Positions 1 to 9,181 of a DNA stretch of 64,000 nucleotides are shown piece after piece. Position 1 is the first letter of the stretch; every line of letters starts with the position of its first letter. Under the pieces are notes generated by a model, which did not search any database, was not told the origin of the DNA, and was given only the letters and a program-made list of their open reading frames with translations. The DNA is taken from NCBI RefSeq assembly GCF_004360155.1, contig NZ_SAIS01000011.1, forward strand, positions 62,001 through 126,000, read 5' to 3'. This DNA comes from Paraglaciecola marina. GTDB taxonomy: Bacteria > Pseudomonadota > Gammaproteobacteria > Enterobacterales > Alteromonadaceae. A program made the translations under genes and the position numbers.

Positions 1-1
1 T

Positions 2-952
2 ACTGGTAGCATTGAATCGATTCTCACTAATGGGGTTACTTTTGGTATCCCTGAAGGTATGAATATGGGTGAAAGAGTCACCGATCGGGATTTTTTTGAT
101 ATACACCCTTCCTATTACGCTGCGTCAGAAGAGCGCTATAAATTCAGTGCCAACTTTGTTATCTATGTTAAAGATACTGTCAGAGGCTTACAAGTTGGAG
201 CACCTGTTGAATACAGAGGCTTAGTGGTTGGTAAGGTCTTATCTATAAACGAAACAGAAAACCAAAAGGTTCAGCTACTTGAACAAGGTTATGACATCCC
301 TGTTACCATTGGAATACAGCCAGGAAGAATACAACAACCCGACACCACTGAAAGTGTGCAATTTATTCAGAAGCAAATTCAGTTATGGGTTGAAAAAGGC
401 CTAAGAGCAACCCTGAAAACCGGCAACTTGCTAACTGGCGCATTATTTGTAGATTTACAACATTATCCTGAAGAAAAGTATATCGAGCAAGCATCTCATG
501 TTGGCCTTAACGTTATACCAACTGTAACCGGAGAGTTTTCACAAATTACTGAAAAAGTCACCGCGATACTCGACAATATAAACCAAATAAAAATGCAAAA
601 CTTATCTGCTAATGCCAACCTTATGTTGACCCAAATAAGTGAAGCGGCTAAAGCATTAGAAACAACGGCAAGCAAAGTGGATTTGATTTTAGATAGTGTT
701 CAAGAAGATAAAATAAGCCACACTCTTGCCACTACTCTGCAAGATGTTTCCAGCTTTGCTGAAGGTTTTTCTGAAGAATCACAAACCTACCAAGAACTAA
801 ACCATACTATGAGTGTGTTACAGCAAACATTGAAAGATTTACAACCTTTATTACAGCAACTTAATAGCACACCTAATAGCTTCATATTTACAGATGGAAG
901 TACTCATAGAATCACACCAAAAGGAAAAACAGCCAATGGAGAAAGTAACTAA
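2..952 (+). CDS. pqiB: PqiB, intermembrane lipid transport protein (3' part, cut by window edge)
   Basis: The reading frame is already open at the left edge, so only the C-terminal 316 residues or so are here. PqiB is an inner-membrane-anchored MCE protein whose stacked MCE domains and C-terminal helices form a periplasmic channel for lipids between the two membranes. The visible part begins in the end of the second MCE domain (FGIPEG), then shows a third MCE domain (FVIYVKDTVRGLQVGAPVEY, then RGLVVGKV) and a long helical, Gln/Leu-rich tail expected to form the coiled-coil tube. The stop codon abuts the ATG of pqiC, as in a pqiABC operon. The assignment rests on MCE motifs plus the pqiC neighbour. 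Confidence 0.9.
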   Translation, partial: TGSIESILTNGVTFGIPEGMNMGERVTDRDFFDIHPSYYAASEERYKFSANFVIYVKDTVRGLQVGAPVEYRGLVVGKVLSINETENQKVQLLEQGYDIPVTIGIQPGRIQQPDTTESVQFIQKQIQLWVEKGLRATLKTGNLLTGALFVDLQHYPEEKYIEQASHVGLNVIPTVTGEFSQITEKVTAILDNINQIKMQNLSANANLMLTQISEAAKALETTASKVDLILDSVQEDKISHTLATTLQDVSSFAEGFSEESQTYQELNHTMSVLQQTLKDLQPLLQQLNSTPNSFIFTDGSTHRITPKGKTANGESN

Positions 953-1525
953 ATGAAATATATTGTATTCCTTAGCTTTTTTTTAGTTAGCTGTACCTCA
1001 GCACCTTTGTCTGTTAACCACTACCTATTACATACGCCAACGCCAGTAGTGACAGAAGCACATAACAAACAAAAAACGCCCATATACTTTTCTTCTGTAA
1101 CCCTTGCAGATTATTTAAGGCAAGCAAGCTTAATTATTCAGCTAAACAAACATGAGCTACATTACTCTAGGCAAGATCTTTGGGCTGAAAAACTAGAGGC
1201 TTCGTTTTACAAAGCCCTGCATCAAGATCTTAATAACTCAACTCAAAATCGATATATCATTGAACCAGATCTTGCTGAAAATGCCCTTAATCTTAAAGTG
1301 AATTTGCAACATTTTATTATTACAAACGAGGCTAGTGTCATCAGTTCTGGAACCTACAGCATTAAATTACCTAGCTCAAATTGGTTACAAAAAGCTTTTT
1401 ACTTTACAATACCCTTAGAAAAAGATGGTTATCCCCATGCTGTAACGCAATTACGTAAAACAATTGCAACATTGGCATTACAAATTAACCAAGATATTCA
1501 GGATATGGAAAGCAGTCACAACTAG
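953..1525 (+). CDS. pqiC: PqiC outer-membrane lipoprotein
   Basis: A 190-residue lipoprotein of the PqiC (DUF330/YmbA) family. The N-terminus is a short signal peptide with lipobox LVSC, placing the lipidated cysteine at residue 14. In the known system PqiC sits in the outer membrane and receives the tip of the PqiB channel. The ATG follows the pqiB stop with no gap, so translation is probably coupled. The body (SSVTLADYLRQASLIIQL, then DLWAEKLEASF) matches the usual pattern of the family. The length is normal. Confidence 0.88.
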   Translation: MKYIVFLSFFLVSCTSAPLSVNHYLLHTPTPVVTEAHNKQKTPIYFSSVTLADYLRQASLIIQLNKHELHYSRQDLWAEKLEASFYKALHQDLNNSTQNRYIIEPDLAENALNLKVNLQHFIITNEASVISSGTYSIKLPSSNWLQKAFYFTIPLEKDGYPHAVTQLRKTIATLALQINQDIQDMESSHN

Positions 1526-1526
1526 C

Positions 1527-2615
1527 ATGAATGTTAATCGGATAATTTTAAGATATTTAAGTACGGGCATAAGAAAGCATCATAGCCTTGAAGCCAAACA
1601 ACAAGTACTAGTAGCCAACCTATTCGGTTTTATTGGTTACTCGCTTACCTTATTGTTAGGAATAAGTGCTTATGCCAGAGCTGAAACAGTTTTAGCCACT
1701 GTTCTCTTAATTGCGTCTGTATTGTTTTTCACTTCTCACTTAATTCTACACGTCAAGAGCTTAGCTAATCCTTATAAATATTCTGCTATCCTTCTCACGT
1801 CTTCACTTATGATACTGATGGTGTATTTAGTCTATTCGGGTGGCAATAATAACACGGGCCCACTGTGGATTTACCTAGTACCGCCGGTAGCATTATTTTT
1901 TGGAGGTCTCATAAAAGGTAGTATTCAGCTCGCGATATTTATCCTGATTACTAGCTTTTTATTATTTTATAATCAGGGTGAATTACTAATTGCAGCCTAT
2001 AGTTACGAGTTTAAATCTCGATTGATCTATTCATTTATAACTGTATCAGGCCTATTTGCATTCTATGAATACACCCGTCAATATTCTTTTCGTCGCTTTA
2101 AGGAAATGAGCGATACCTTTGAAAAACAAGCCATGCAAGATCCCTTAACAGGTATTTTAAATCGCCGTGGTATGTACGAAAAGTTAAAGCAGGAATTTAG
2201 TCGCAGTAAACGTGCAAAAAGTGTAGTCACAGTAATGATGTGTGATATCGACCACTTTAAGTCAATTAACGATCAATTTGGCCACAACACTGGCGATGAA
2301 ATCATACAATCTTTTGCAGCTGATTTTGTTTCGGCCCTTAGACAACAGGATGTGGTTGCTAGATGGGGTGGCGAAGAGTATTTGTTTTTATTGCCCGACA
2401 CCAAAGGAAAAGACGCACTTTTACTTGCTGAAAAACTACGTAAAAGAATAGAAGGTATGAAGTTCACCCACGAAAATAAAGACTTCGTTGCCACAGTTAG
2501 TATAGGGGTTCATCAAGTAACTGAGAAAGACTCAATAAATCAGGCCATAAGTAAAGCAGATAAATGTTTATATGAAGCAAAAGTAGCAGGAAGAAACCGC
2601 TGCATTCTGGCGTAA
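1527..2615 (+). CDS. Membrane-bound diguanylate cyclase (GGDEF)
   Basis: A 363-residue protein with an N-terminal block of about six hydrophobic helices (roughly residues 30-180) and a C-terminal GGDEF domain that makes cyclic-di-GMP from two GTP. The active-site signature is GGEEY, a catalytically competent variant, and RQQD five residues upstream fits the RxxD inhibitory site. Substrate-binding segments DPLTGILNRRG and CDIDHFKSIND are intact. I place the start at the ATG one base after the pqiC stop; an upstream in-frame ATG at 1464 would lie inside pqiC and adds no recognisable sequence. The input sensed by the membrane domain cannot be told from sequence. Confidence 0.9.
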   Translation: MNVNRIILRYLSTGIRKHHSLEAKQQVLVANLFGFIGYSLTLLLGISAYARAETVLATVLLIASVLFFTSHLILHVKSLANPYKYSAILLTSSLMILMVYLVYSGGNNNTGPLWIYLVPPVALFFGGLIKGSIQLAIFILITSFLLFYNQGELLIAAYSYEFKSRLIYSFITVSGLFAFYEYTRQYSFRRFKEMSDTFEKQAMQDPLTGILNRRGMYEKLKQEFSRSKRAKSVVTVMMCDIDHFKSINDQFGHNTGDEIIQSFAADFVSALRQQDVVARWGGEEYLFLLPDTKGKDALLLAEKLRKRIEGMKFTHENKDFVATVSIGVHQVTEKDSINQAISKADKCLYEAKVAGRNRCILA

Positions 2616-2669
2616 TATTTTCTTTTAAGATTTCAAATTTCTCACACTTCACCAAGGTTTCTTTTAACA

Positions 2670-4484
2670 ATGCGCTCTAACCGCTTGCCCATTAACTCTG
2701 ACACCCCCATAAACTGGCGTATTTTTAAGCAGTTATGGCCGTATTTAAAGGAATTTAAAACGAGAGTGTTCCTTGCCATGCTATTTTTAATAGCTGCTAA
2801 AGTGGCAAGTATTTATTTACCCTTCGTACTTAAAAGTACAGTGGACACACTAAACTCAAAATCACCAGATTCGACTTTTATATTAGTACCCTTTGGCTTA
2901 ATTGCAGCCTATGGTGTGTTAAGACTGGCTAATGTGTTATTCGGAGAAATAAGAGACACGCTTTTTGGTCGCGTAACTGAGCGGGCCATGCGTCGTTTGG
3001 GTTTAAAAGTTTTCAAACATTTACACAATCTAGACTTAGACTTTCATCTCAATCGTCAAACGGGTGGACTGTCACGAGACATAGAACGTGGCACTAGCGG
3101 CATCAGTTTTTTGATGCGTTTCTTAGTTTTTAACATTGGCCCGACCCTGTTTGAAATAGTCGCCGTTGTAGGCGTTCTCTTTTATAACTACGGGGTTAGT
3201 TTTGCTCTGATTATTTTATGCTCTGTTGTGGGATATGTTTATTTTTCTGTCAAAGCCACAGACTGGCGTACAAAATACGTCAGAGAGGTTAACCAAGCTG
3301 ATTCAAGCAGTAGCTCTAGGGCAATCGATAGCCTATTAAATTACGAAACGGTAAAATACTTTAATAATGAAGATTATGAGGCCAACCGCTACGATACAGA
3401 CTTACAAAAATGGGAAGCCGCTAGGCGCAAAAACCGTTTATCTTTATTCGCTTTAAACGGTGGGCAAGCCTCTATTATTGCTATAGCCATGACCAGCATG
3501 ATGGCATTAGCCGCCTATCATGTAGCCAAAGGCGTAATGACCATAGGTGATTTCGTTTTGATCAACGCCTTTACCATGCAAATATTTCTGCCACTTAACT
3601 TTTTAGGATTTGTGTATCGTGAAATACGTGGTTCCTTGGCCAATATTGAAAATCTATTTAACTTATTAGATAAAAAACCAACGGTTTACATTAACGAAAG
3701 TGCTGATAAATTACAGATAAGTCGAGGTAAAATAAGCTTCACAAACCTTGAGTTTAGCTATTTAGCAGACCGTAAAATTATCCAAAACATTAGTTTTGAT
3801 ATTGAACCTGGGCAAAAAGTTGCGGTGGTGGGCGAAAGTGGTTCAGGTAAGTCTACACTGGTAAAACTACTATTCAGGTTTTACGATCCTAACAGAGGCA
3901 GTATATCAATTGATGGCCAAGACATTAGCCAAGTTAACCAGGCATCTCTTCGACAAGCCATAGGTATCGTTCCCCAAGATACCGTTCTATTTAATGATAC
4001 CATTCTAGAAAACATTCGTTACGGACGTCCAGAGGCCTCAGACGAAGAAGTCCAGCAAGCGATAGACTTAGCCCATTTAAGAAGCTTTATATTATCTTTA
4101 CCAGATGGGCACTCAACGACAGTGGGTGAGCGCGGCCTCAAGCTGTCAGGCGGAGAAAAACAACGAGTAGCCATAGCTAGAACCATATTAAAAAGACCAC
4201 CTATTTTGGTATTTGATGAAGCCACCTCATCATTAGACAGCCAATCTGAACAAGCGATACTGAAAGCCTTACAAGAGATATCCCAAGGCCATACCAGTTT
4301 AGTGATAGCTCACCGTTTATCGACAATAATCGATGCTGATAAAATAGTGGTATTAGGTGAAGGCAAAATAATTGAGCAAGGCAGTCACAGTGAGTTATTA
4401 GCCGCTAGCGGCGCCTATAAACAGCTATGGTTAAGCCAACAAACACAAGAACATACAAAAAAAGCAGAAAGCAACATTGGATAA
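2670..4484 (+). CDS. ABC transporter, Atm1/ABCB7-type half-exporter
   Basis: A 604-residue half-transporter with an N-terminal six-helix exporter domain (about residues 20-320) and a C-terminal ATPase domain. Walker A GESGSGKST, signature LSGGEKQRVAIAR, Walker B ILVFDEATS and an H-loop (IAHRLST) are all intact. The segment around NYETVKYFNNEDYEA is characteristic of the Atm1/HMT1 subgroup, which exports glutathione-linked sulfur or metal compounds; that substrate is known for the family, not shown here. It would act as a homodimer in the inner membrane. The last 8 bases overlap the next gene's TTG start. Confidence 0.9.
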   Translation: MRSNRLPINSDTPINWRIFKQLWPYLKEFKTRVFLAMLFLIAAKVASIYLPFVLKSTVDTLNSKSPDSTFILVPFGLIAAYGVLRLANVLFGEIRDTLFGRVTERAMRRLGLKVFKHLHNLDLDFHLNRQTGGLSRDIERGTSGISFLMRFLVFNIGPTLFEIVAVVGVLFYNYGVSFALIILCSVVGYVYFSVKATDWRTKYVREVNQADSSSSSRAIDSLLNYETVKYFNNEDYEANRYDTDLQKWEAARRKNRLSLFALNGGQASIIAIAMTSMMALAAYHVAKGVMTIGDFVLINAFTMQIFLPLNFLGFVYREIRGSLANIENLFNLLDKKPTVYINESADKLQISRGKISFTNLEFSYLADRKIIQNISFDIEPGQKVAVVGESGSGKSTLVKLLFRFYDPNRGSISIDGQDISQVNQASLRQAIGIVPQDTVLFNDTILENIRYGRPEASDEEVQQAIDLAHLRSFILSLPDGHSTTVGERGLKLSGGEKQRVAIARTILKRPPILVFDEATSSLDSQSEQAILKALQEISQGHTSLVIAHRLSTIIDADKIVVLGEGKIIEQGSHSELLAASGAYKQLWLSQQTQEHTKKAESNIG

Positions 4485-4689
4485 TCAAGCACTACTCGAA
4501 GCAATAAACCAAACCATGCCTTTTGGAAAATATGCAGGTAGAAAACTTCTGCATTTACCCGAGCCTTATTTAGTGTGGTTTAACAATAAAGGTTTTCCTA
4601 ATGGTAAGTTAGGCCAACAACTTGCTTTAATCCATGAAGTAAAAGTAAATGGCCTAGAACAAATGCTAGAGCCACTTCTAAAAGGTTAA
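4477..4689 (+). CDS. DUF3820 family small protein
   Basis: A 70-residue protein with the DUF3820 signature: MPFGKYAGRKLLHLPEPYL followed by a WFNNKGFPNGKLGQ segment. The function of the family is not established; some members lie near exonuclease domains. The only start giving a complete N-terminus is a TTG that overlaps the end of the ABC transporter gene by 8 bases, suggesting translational coupling. The alternative ATG at about 4516 would begin inside the conserved motif and is unlikely. Confidence 0.75.
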   Translation: MDNQALLEAINQTMPFGKYAGRKLLHLPEPYLVWFNNKGFPNGKLGQQLALIHEVKVNGLEQMLEPLLKG

Positions 4690-4691
4690 TT

Positions 4692-5051
4692 GTGAATTTT
4701 CATAATAGGAAAAGCCGGAGTAGAGAACGCCCCCAATCTGCTCAGCAGCAAAATTTAGACAAACAAATTTTGTGTTTACATAAAGCCATGGCAGAAAAAA
4801 TCATTGCCAATCACGACTTTATTCCGCAAATTCAACAAACCATAGAAGCCAGGTATGAGTCAGGAAAAATGCGCCATGGAGCTTATTTATTCTGGTCTAG
4901 CTTACTTGAGTTTATAGATGAACCTGAGCTGTTTCTCTCTCAGCTATTAGCTGAATCACCGCAGACTAGAAAATACCGCAGACAAACACCGTTTGTTGGT
5001 GTATTGACTGAACAAGAAAGGCAAGCAGTGTTAGAACAACTGCTATTTTGA
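4692..5051 (+). CDS. Conserved hypothetical protein, cytosolic
   Basis: A 119-residue basic, glutamine-rich protein with no signal peptide or membrane segment; I do not recognise the family. It starts at GTG two bases after the preceding stop, so it probably belongs to the same transcript as the ABC transporter and the DUF3820 gene. The C-terminal third (TRKYRRQTPFVGVLTEQERQ) looks like a short structured element. Codon use resembles its neighbours. Confidence 0.65.
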   Translation: MNFHNRKSRSRERPQSAQQQNLDKQILCLHKAMAEKIIANHDFIPQIQQTIEARYESGKMRHGAYLFWSSLLEFIDEPELFLSQLLAESPQTRKYRRQTPFVGVLTEQERQAVLEQLLF

Positions 5052-5074
5052 ATTAAAAATGGAAGGGCAACACT

Positions 5075-5920
5075 ATGAAAATTAACTACGCTTTTTTATG
5101 CTGTTGGATATTAAGTTTTAATGTTTTTGCAGCCGACCAATGGCGAACCCCAAATGCAGAAAACCTAGTGTATTTAAAACTAGAGACTGGAACAGTCATA
5201 GTCGAACTCGCCCCTTTTATAGCCCCTAACCACGTTACACAGTTTAAAAATTTAGTAAATGAGGGATTTTATGATGGTCTCGATTTTTATCGTGTCATCG
5301 ATGGATTTGTAGCCCAAGGCGGAGACCTAACAGAACAAAAGCCAAGCAATAACAAATCTAAATTACAGGCAGAATTGCAACGCACAGCGCCTAAAAACTC
5401 CGACTTTATGTTAATTCAATCGCCAGACTTTATAGCTCCACAAACAGGGTTTATTAATGAGTTTCCCGCGGCTCGGGATCCACAAACCAATCAAGAATGG
5501 TTAGTCCACTGTATGGGCACCCTAGCCTTTGCCAGAGATACAGACATTAACTCCGCCACTACAGAGTTTTATATTGTAATTGGTCAAGCCACACGCCATT
5601 TAGATAAAAACATGAGCTCTATAGGCCGCGTAATATACGGCATGCCAGCAATACAATCATTAAAACGAGCACACCTTAATAATGCCAGTGGCGTAATAGA
5701 ACAGCCAGAAGATCGCAGTAAAATCATCTGGGCAAAACTAGCTACTCAGGTTGCAAAACAAGATAGAATTGCAATAGAAATTCAACGACAAGACTCTGCT
5801 GAATTTAAAAAGCGCCTAAAAGAAGCCAAAACCTTAGAAAACGAATTCTTTCATTACAAAGGTAATGGCAATTTAGATGTGTGTTATTACAAGCCTAAGA
5901 TACGAGCTAAGAGTAATTAA
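5075..5920 (+). CDS. Periplasmic cyclophilin-type peptidyl-prolyl isomerase
   Basis: A 281-residue cyclophilin with a cleavable signal peptide (hydrophobic core followed by VFA-AD). Cyclophilins speed cis/trans isomerisation of prolyl bonds in folding proteins. The hallmark FYRVIDGFVAQGGD carries the catalytic-arginine motif (FxRVI), and the second half shows GTLAFARDTD and the FYIVIG strand. It is longer than PpiA of enteric bacteria because of an insertion after the QGGD motif (about residues 90-145) and a charged C-terminal extension. An RBS (GGAAGGG) precedes the ATG. Confidence 0.88.
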   Translation: MKINYAFLCCWILSFNVFAADQWRTPNAENLVYLKLETGTVIVELAPFIAPNHVTQFKNLVNEGFYDGLDFYRVIDGFVAQGGDLTEQKPSNNKSKLQAELQRTAPKNSDFMLIQSPDFIAPQTGFINEFPAARDPQTNQEWLVHCMGTLAFARDTDINSATTEFYIVIGQATRHLDKNMSSIGRVIYGMPAIQSLKRAHLNNASGVIEQPEDRSKIIWAKLATQVAKQDRIAIEIQRQDSAEFKKRLKEAKTLENEFFHYKGNGNLDVCYYKPKIRAKSN

Positions 5921-5926
5921 GCTTAG

Positions 5927-6283
5927 TTATAAAAGACTTAGCCTTTGGTTCCAATCACCACCATGCTCCAATAAGCAGGCTTCATCGGTATCAAAACACA
6001 CGTGACGCCTGACATCTTTCAGCAAAACCCCCACCTTCATAAGCTGTTGTTGAATTTGCTTTTTGAGCTCAATATCTTGCTGACTATCAAGCATCGCGGT
6101 TAGCGAGGCCTGATTATCAAATACGCAGGTAACCAATAAACTTGCAGGAAAGTTAGCGTAATTAGCAGAATGTGTAAGCCATTCAAACCCAACAAGTTCA
6201 GGCTTTACCCCTTCGCAAACTATGGTTAAAGCCTTTATTACATTGTTATCTAACTTTTTAGTGGTTTTGCTTAGCTTAGCCAT
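5927..6283 (-). CDS. Conserved hypothetical protein
   Basis: A 118-residue cytosolic protein of unknown function beginning [20 protein letters not shown] place the start at the ATG at 6283, which overlaps the ppnP stop by 8 bases (ATGGCTAA); the frame extends further upstream but would then run through ppnP coding sequence. It is predicted to be co-transcribed with ppnP. It contains HGGDWN near its end and two cysteines. Confidence 0.65.
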   Translation of the reverse strand: MAKLSKTTKKLDNNVIKALTIVCEGVKPELVGFEWLTHSANYANFPASLLVTCVFDNQASLTAMLDSQQDIELKKQIQQQLMKVGVLLKDVRRHVCFDTDEACLLEHGGDWNQRLSLL

Positions 6284-6557
6284 AGGTACACAAATACACT
6301 GTGTCGCTTTTAACTTGTACTTTAAACTTTTGATTGGCTTCAACGGTAAACTGTTCACTTGCCGTGAATGTTTGCCACTCTGTTGCATCAGGCAAAAGTA
6401 CAGTTAAAGCACCACTTACCACATTCATAGTTTCAAACTGGCTTGTGCCAAATTCATACTCTCCAGCGGCCATAACTCCAACCGTTGCTGGTAAAGACTC
6501 TGCTTGAAATCCGATAGACTTTACTTTGCCATCAAAATATTCGTTAACATCAAACAT
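6276..6557 (-). CDS. ppnP: Pyrimidine/purine nucleoside phosphorylase PpnP
   Basis: A 93-residue single-domain cupin of the PpnP (YaiE, DUF1255) family, which splits a range of nucleosides with phosphate to free base and ribose-1-phosphate. It starts [18 protein letters not shown] and carries the family motifs [14 protein letters not shown] and [11 protein letters not shown]. Length matches the enteric homologue (94 residues). The gene overlaps the next leftward gene by 8 bases. Confidence 0.9.
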   Translation of the reverse strand: MFDVNEYFDGKVKSIGFQAESLPATVGVMAAGEYEFGTSQFETMNVVSGALTVLLPDATEWQTFTASEQFTVEANQKFKVQVKSDTVYLCTYG

Positions 6558-6658
6558 AACTACCCTTAAATAAAATCAAATTCAGCGGCTAATTTAGCAA
6601 ATGAGAATCACTAAAAAAACCGCTAATATGGTCTAACTTATCTTGATTAACTTCAAAA

Positions 6659-6925
6659 CTAATCATCTTTGTGGCTACCCTCTCCGTTTTTAGGTGTTTT
6701 GTTACCTGCTTGTGCTTTTTTTACTTCTTGTTTGCGCTCAACCACGGCTTCTATGGTTATTTGTGCCCTAGGATCAGGTAAATAAATTTGCAAAAATAAT
6801 CCAAAAGCAATCGCGGCTGCCTTTCTGTTTCTGGCCAACGAAATCATTTTTAAGCCAAACAATATAAACCCAATAAAATATAACCAAGGCAATGCCTCAA
6901 AAGGTAATGTATGTAAATAAGTCAT
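6659..6925 (-). CDS. Small membrane protein, unknown function
   Basis: An 88-residue protein with one or two hydrophobic segments in the first half (PWLYFIGFILFGLKMISLA, then AAIAFGLFLQIYL) and a hydrophilic Lys/Glu-rich tail ending in SHKDD. I do not recognise a family. Single gene, leftward; nothing in the neighbours suggests a role. Confidence 0.6.
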   Translation of the reverse strand: MTYLHTLPFEALPWLYFIGFILFGLKMISLARNRKAAAIAFGLFLQIYLPDPRAQITIEAVVERKQEVKKAQAGNKTPKNGEGSHKDD

Positions 6926-7017
6926 TGTTTTCTCTACAACAAGTCACTAAATTTCCGCAAAACTGTAAAAACCTAGCTTATTAATACTTGAAGACTCCAA
7001 GAGTCTTGATGGATGGA

Positions 7018-7473
7018 TTAAATAACGTAAGAAAAAGAGGCTGGAGGTTCGTCGGTAAGAGGCTTAAAAATAACATAGCGGTTGATAAAATCTAGACTAA
7101 CCAATGACTGTATAGCCTCTTGAACAAAAAAGCTTACGTTTTGCAGTGCGGTCAATTGGCTATAATCTTGAGGTGTATTTTGAATTGGATAATCAAACGG
7201 TTTTAGGTCTGTTTGATGCTGGCATAAGGCCCTGAGTTGTTGCGACCATGGGGTTTTAAATAACGCAAATGTAGGTGTTGCACTTATATTCGAATTAAGC
7301 TTTAAAAGTGGCACTACACTATATTCAGATATAGTTAATGGCTTGTGTTCAAGGATAAAATAACTAAGAGGCTGTTGTGATTCAGGGTTTATATCCTTGG
7401 CATAAGCAAGCTGCCCCCCTAAAAAGCAGGCAACAAAAAGTATCGACAATATACGAGCTGCCGAAAGTCTCAC
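7018..7473 (-). CDS. Hypothetical exported protein
   Basis: A 151-residue protein with a clear signal peptide (basic MRLSAAR, hydrophobic core, AYA cleavage site near residue 25). The mature part has no motif I recognise and one cysteine. It is probably periplasmic. It is a lone leftward gene between an unknown membrane protein and a rightward hydrolase. Confidence 0.6.
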   Translation of the reverse strand: MRLSAARILSILFVACFLGGQLAYAKDINPESQQPLSYFILEHKPLTISEYSVVPLLKLNSNISATPTFALFKTPWSQQLRALCQHQTDLKPFDYPIQNTPQDYSQLTALQNVSFFVQEAIQSLVSLDFINRYVIFKPLTDEPPASFSYVI

Positions 7474-7598
7474 GGATTAATCACTTCAAAACAATTCATA
7501 TGCTTAAGATAATGCTAAACATGGGGTTTTCAAGGGTGCCTTTTTTGTAATGAACAGATAAGATTAAAGTCTCTAAGATTGAAACAAAGTAAAGATTT

Positions 7599-8339
7599 AT
7601 GATAATTCAACGACATACCCAAGATATCAACACTGCAACGGGTGTTATGCGCACCTCGGTTTTTAGGCCTGCTGCCGAAGGGCAATTTCCTGCTATTATT
7701 TTTTACTCAGAGATATTTCAAGAAACCAGCCCCATCACCCGTAGCGCGCAAATTTTAGCAAGCCATGGTTTTGTAGTGCTAGTGCCAGAAATATTCCACG
7801 AACTCAATCCAATCGGAACTGTATTAGCCTACGATGATGCAGGCAAAGATAAAGGTAATGCAGATAAATTTACCAAACCCCTAGAAGATCACGACTCAGA
7901 TACTCAAGCTATGGTGGACTTTGCACAACAACAAGCTTACTGCAGCAATAAAATAGGCGTAATGGGCGTATGTATAGGTGGCCATTTAGCCTTTAGAGCA
8001 GCATTAAATAGTGCGATTGACGCAGCATTCTGTTTATACCCCACAGACATTCACTCTAACACTTTGCCTTGTGCACAGGGCAATGATTCGTTAACAAGAA
8101 GCGCTGATATCACATGCCCAATGGTCTTAGTCTTTGGTAAACAAGACCCCCATGTTTCAGCAGAAGGTCGAGTGTTAATTCATCAAACCCTAAGTAAACA
8201 AGAATCAAATTTTAGCTGGCATGAAGTCAACGCCCAACATGCTTTTATGCGTGATGAAGGTGACAGATACGATGCAGCACTAGCCTTACAAATGTATAAA
8301 ATGGCGATAGATTTCTTCCACGAAAATTTACGCCCTTAA
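7599..8339 (+). CDS. Dienelactone hydrolase family protein
   Basis: A 246-residue alpha/beta hydrolase without signal peptide. The nucleophile elbow reads GVCIGG, with cysteine in place of serine as in true dienelactone hydrolases; the probable acid lies in FGKQDPHVS and the histidine in [11 protein letters not shown]. Family members cleave dienelactone or unrelated esters; the substrate here is unknown. The next gene follows within 8 bases, so the two may be co-transcribed. Confidence 0.85.
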   Translation: MIIQRHTQDINTATGVMRTSVFRPAAEGQFPAIIFYSEIFQETSPITRSAQILASHGFVVLVPEIFHELNPIGTVLAYDDAGKDKGNADKFTKPLEDHDSDTQAMVDFAQQQAYCSNKIGVMGVCIGGHLAFRAALNSAIDAAFCLYPTDIHSNTLPCAQGNDSLTRSADITCPMVLVFGKQDPHVSAEGRVLIHQTLSKQESNFSWHEVNAQHAFMRDEGDRYDAALALQMYKMAIDFFHENLRP

Positions 8340-8346
8340 GCTTTTA

Positions 8347-9168
8347 ATGAGCCGTTTTAGATTGAGGTACATATGTGTCATCACTTTTGTAACGGCGCTT
8401 TTTATCGCATTTAACAGCCATGGTGTTACGACAAACCAATTTCGCGTTCATGGCTTATCCACCTTTAATGAAGAACAAGCGGCAAAGTTAGAAGCTTGGT
8501 TAACCACAGGCGTCAATGCCACCCGAAAAACCTTAGGTATCTACCCTGCCCCATTAGAACTTTATGTATTTGCTAAACAGTCTAACCAACCAGTGCCTTG
8601 GGCTTATGCCCAAAGAGATGAAATTGGTAGTGTACGGTTTTATGTTGATGCTCGCTTTTCGCTACAAAAATTTACAGATGACTGGACGGTTTATCATGAG
8701 TTAGCCCATATGGCACTGCCCTATTTGGGCGTGAAATACAATTGGCTTTCAGAGGGTTTTGCCAGCTTTATGCAATATCAAATTATGCTGCAAGCTGGCG
8801 TATTAAAAGGCTCACTACATGATAATTATGAGGGGAAAATAGCACCGCAGTTACGTTGGTTTAATAATAGTAAATTAACCCCAGCTTCAATAGCTAGACG
8901 ACTAATGAAAAACGAACAATATGCAGCTGCCTATTGGGGCAGTGCATATTTTTTTGTGCTTGCAGATAAACAACTTCAAAATAAGCACAAAATTCATTTA
9001 ACAGACTTAATTCGTCACTATCAAAGCTGTTGTAGAACAAATGAAAATAGCCTACCTACACTGATATCTACCTTAGATAAAATGTTAGACGACACGCTAT
9101 TTTCAACCTTGTTGATGCAGTTTGAAACCCTACCCGCTAAAACCTTATACCCAGCAAAGTTCGATTAA
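8347..9168 (+). CDS. Exported gluzincin-type metallopeptidase-like protein
   Basis: A 273-residue protein with an N-terminal hydrophobic export segment (residues 8-26). The core shows YHELAHMALPYLG followed by WLSEGFASF, the HExxH plus downstream Glu zinc-ligand pattern of gluzincin peptidases (MA clan). I cannot assign a MEROPS family. It starts 7 bases after the hydrolase gene and ends convergently with the DUF885 peptidase gene. Probably periplasmic. Confidence 0.75.
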   Translation: MSRFRLRYICVITFVTALFIAFNSHGVTTNQFRVHGLSTFNEEQAAKLEAWLTTGVNATRKTLGIYPAPLELYVFAKQSNQPVPWAYAQRDEIGSVRFYVDARFSLQKFTDDWTVYHELAHMALPYLGVKYNWLSEGFASFMQYQIMLQAGVLKGSLHDNYEGKIAPQLRWFNNSKLTPASIARRLMKNEQYAAAYWGSAYFFVLADKQLQNKHKIHLTDLIRHYQSCCRTNENSLPTLISTLDKMLDDTLFSTLLMQFETLPAKTLYPAKFD

Positions 9169-9181
9169 AACCTCATATAAA

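Noticed and set aside
1464-1526. Longer diguanylate cyclase start inside pqiC
   Set aside because: It overlaps pqiC coding sequence; the ATG one base after the pqiC stop gives a sensible N-terminus.
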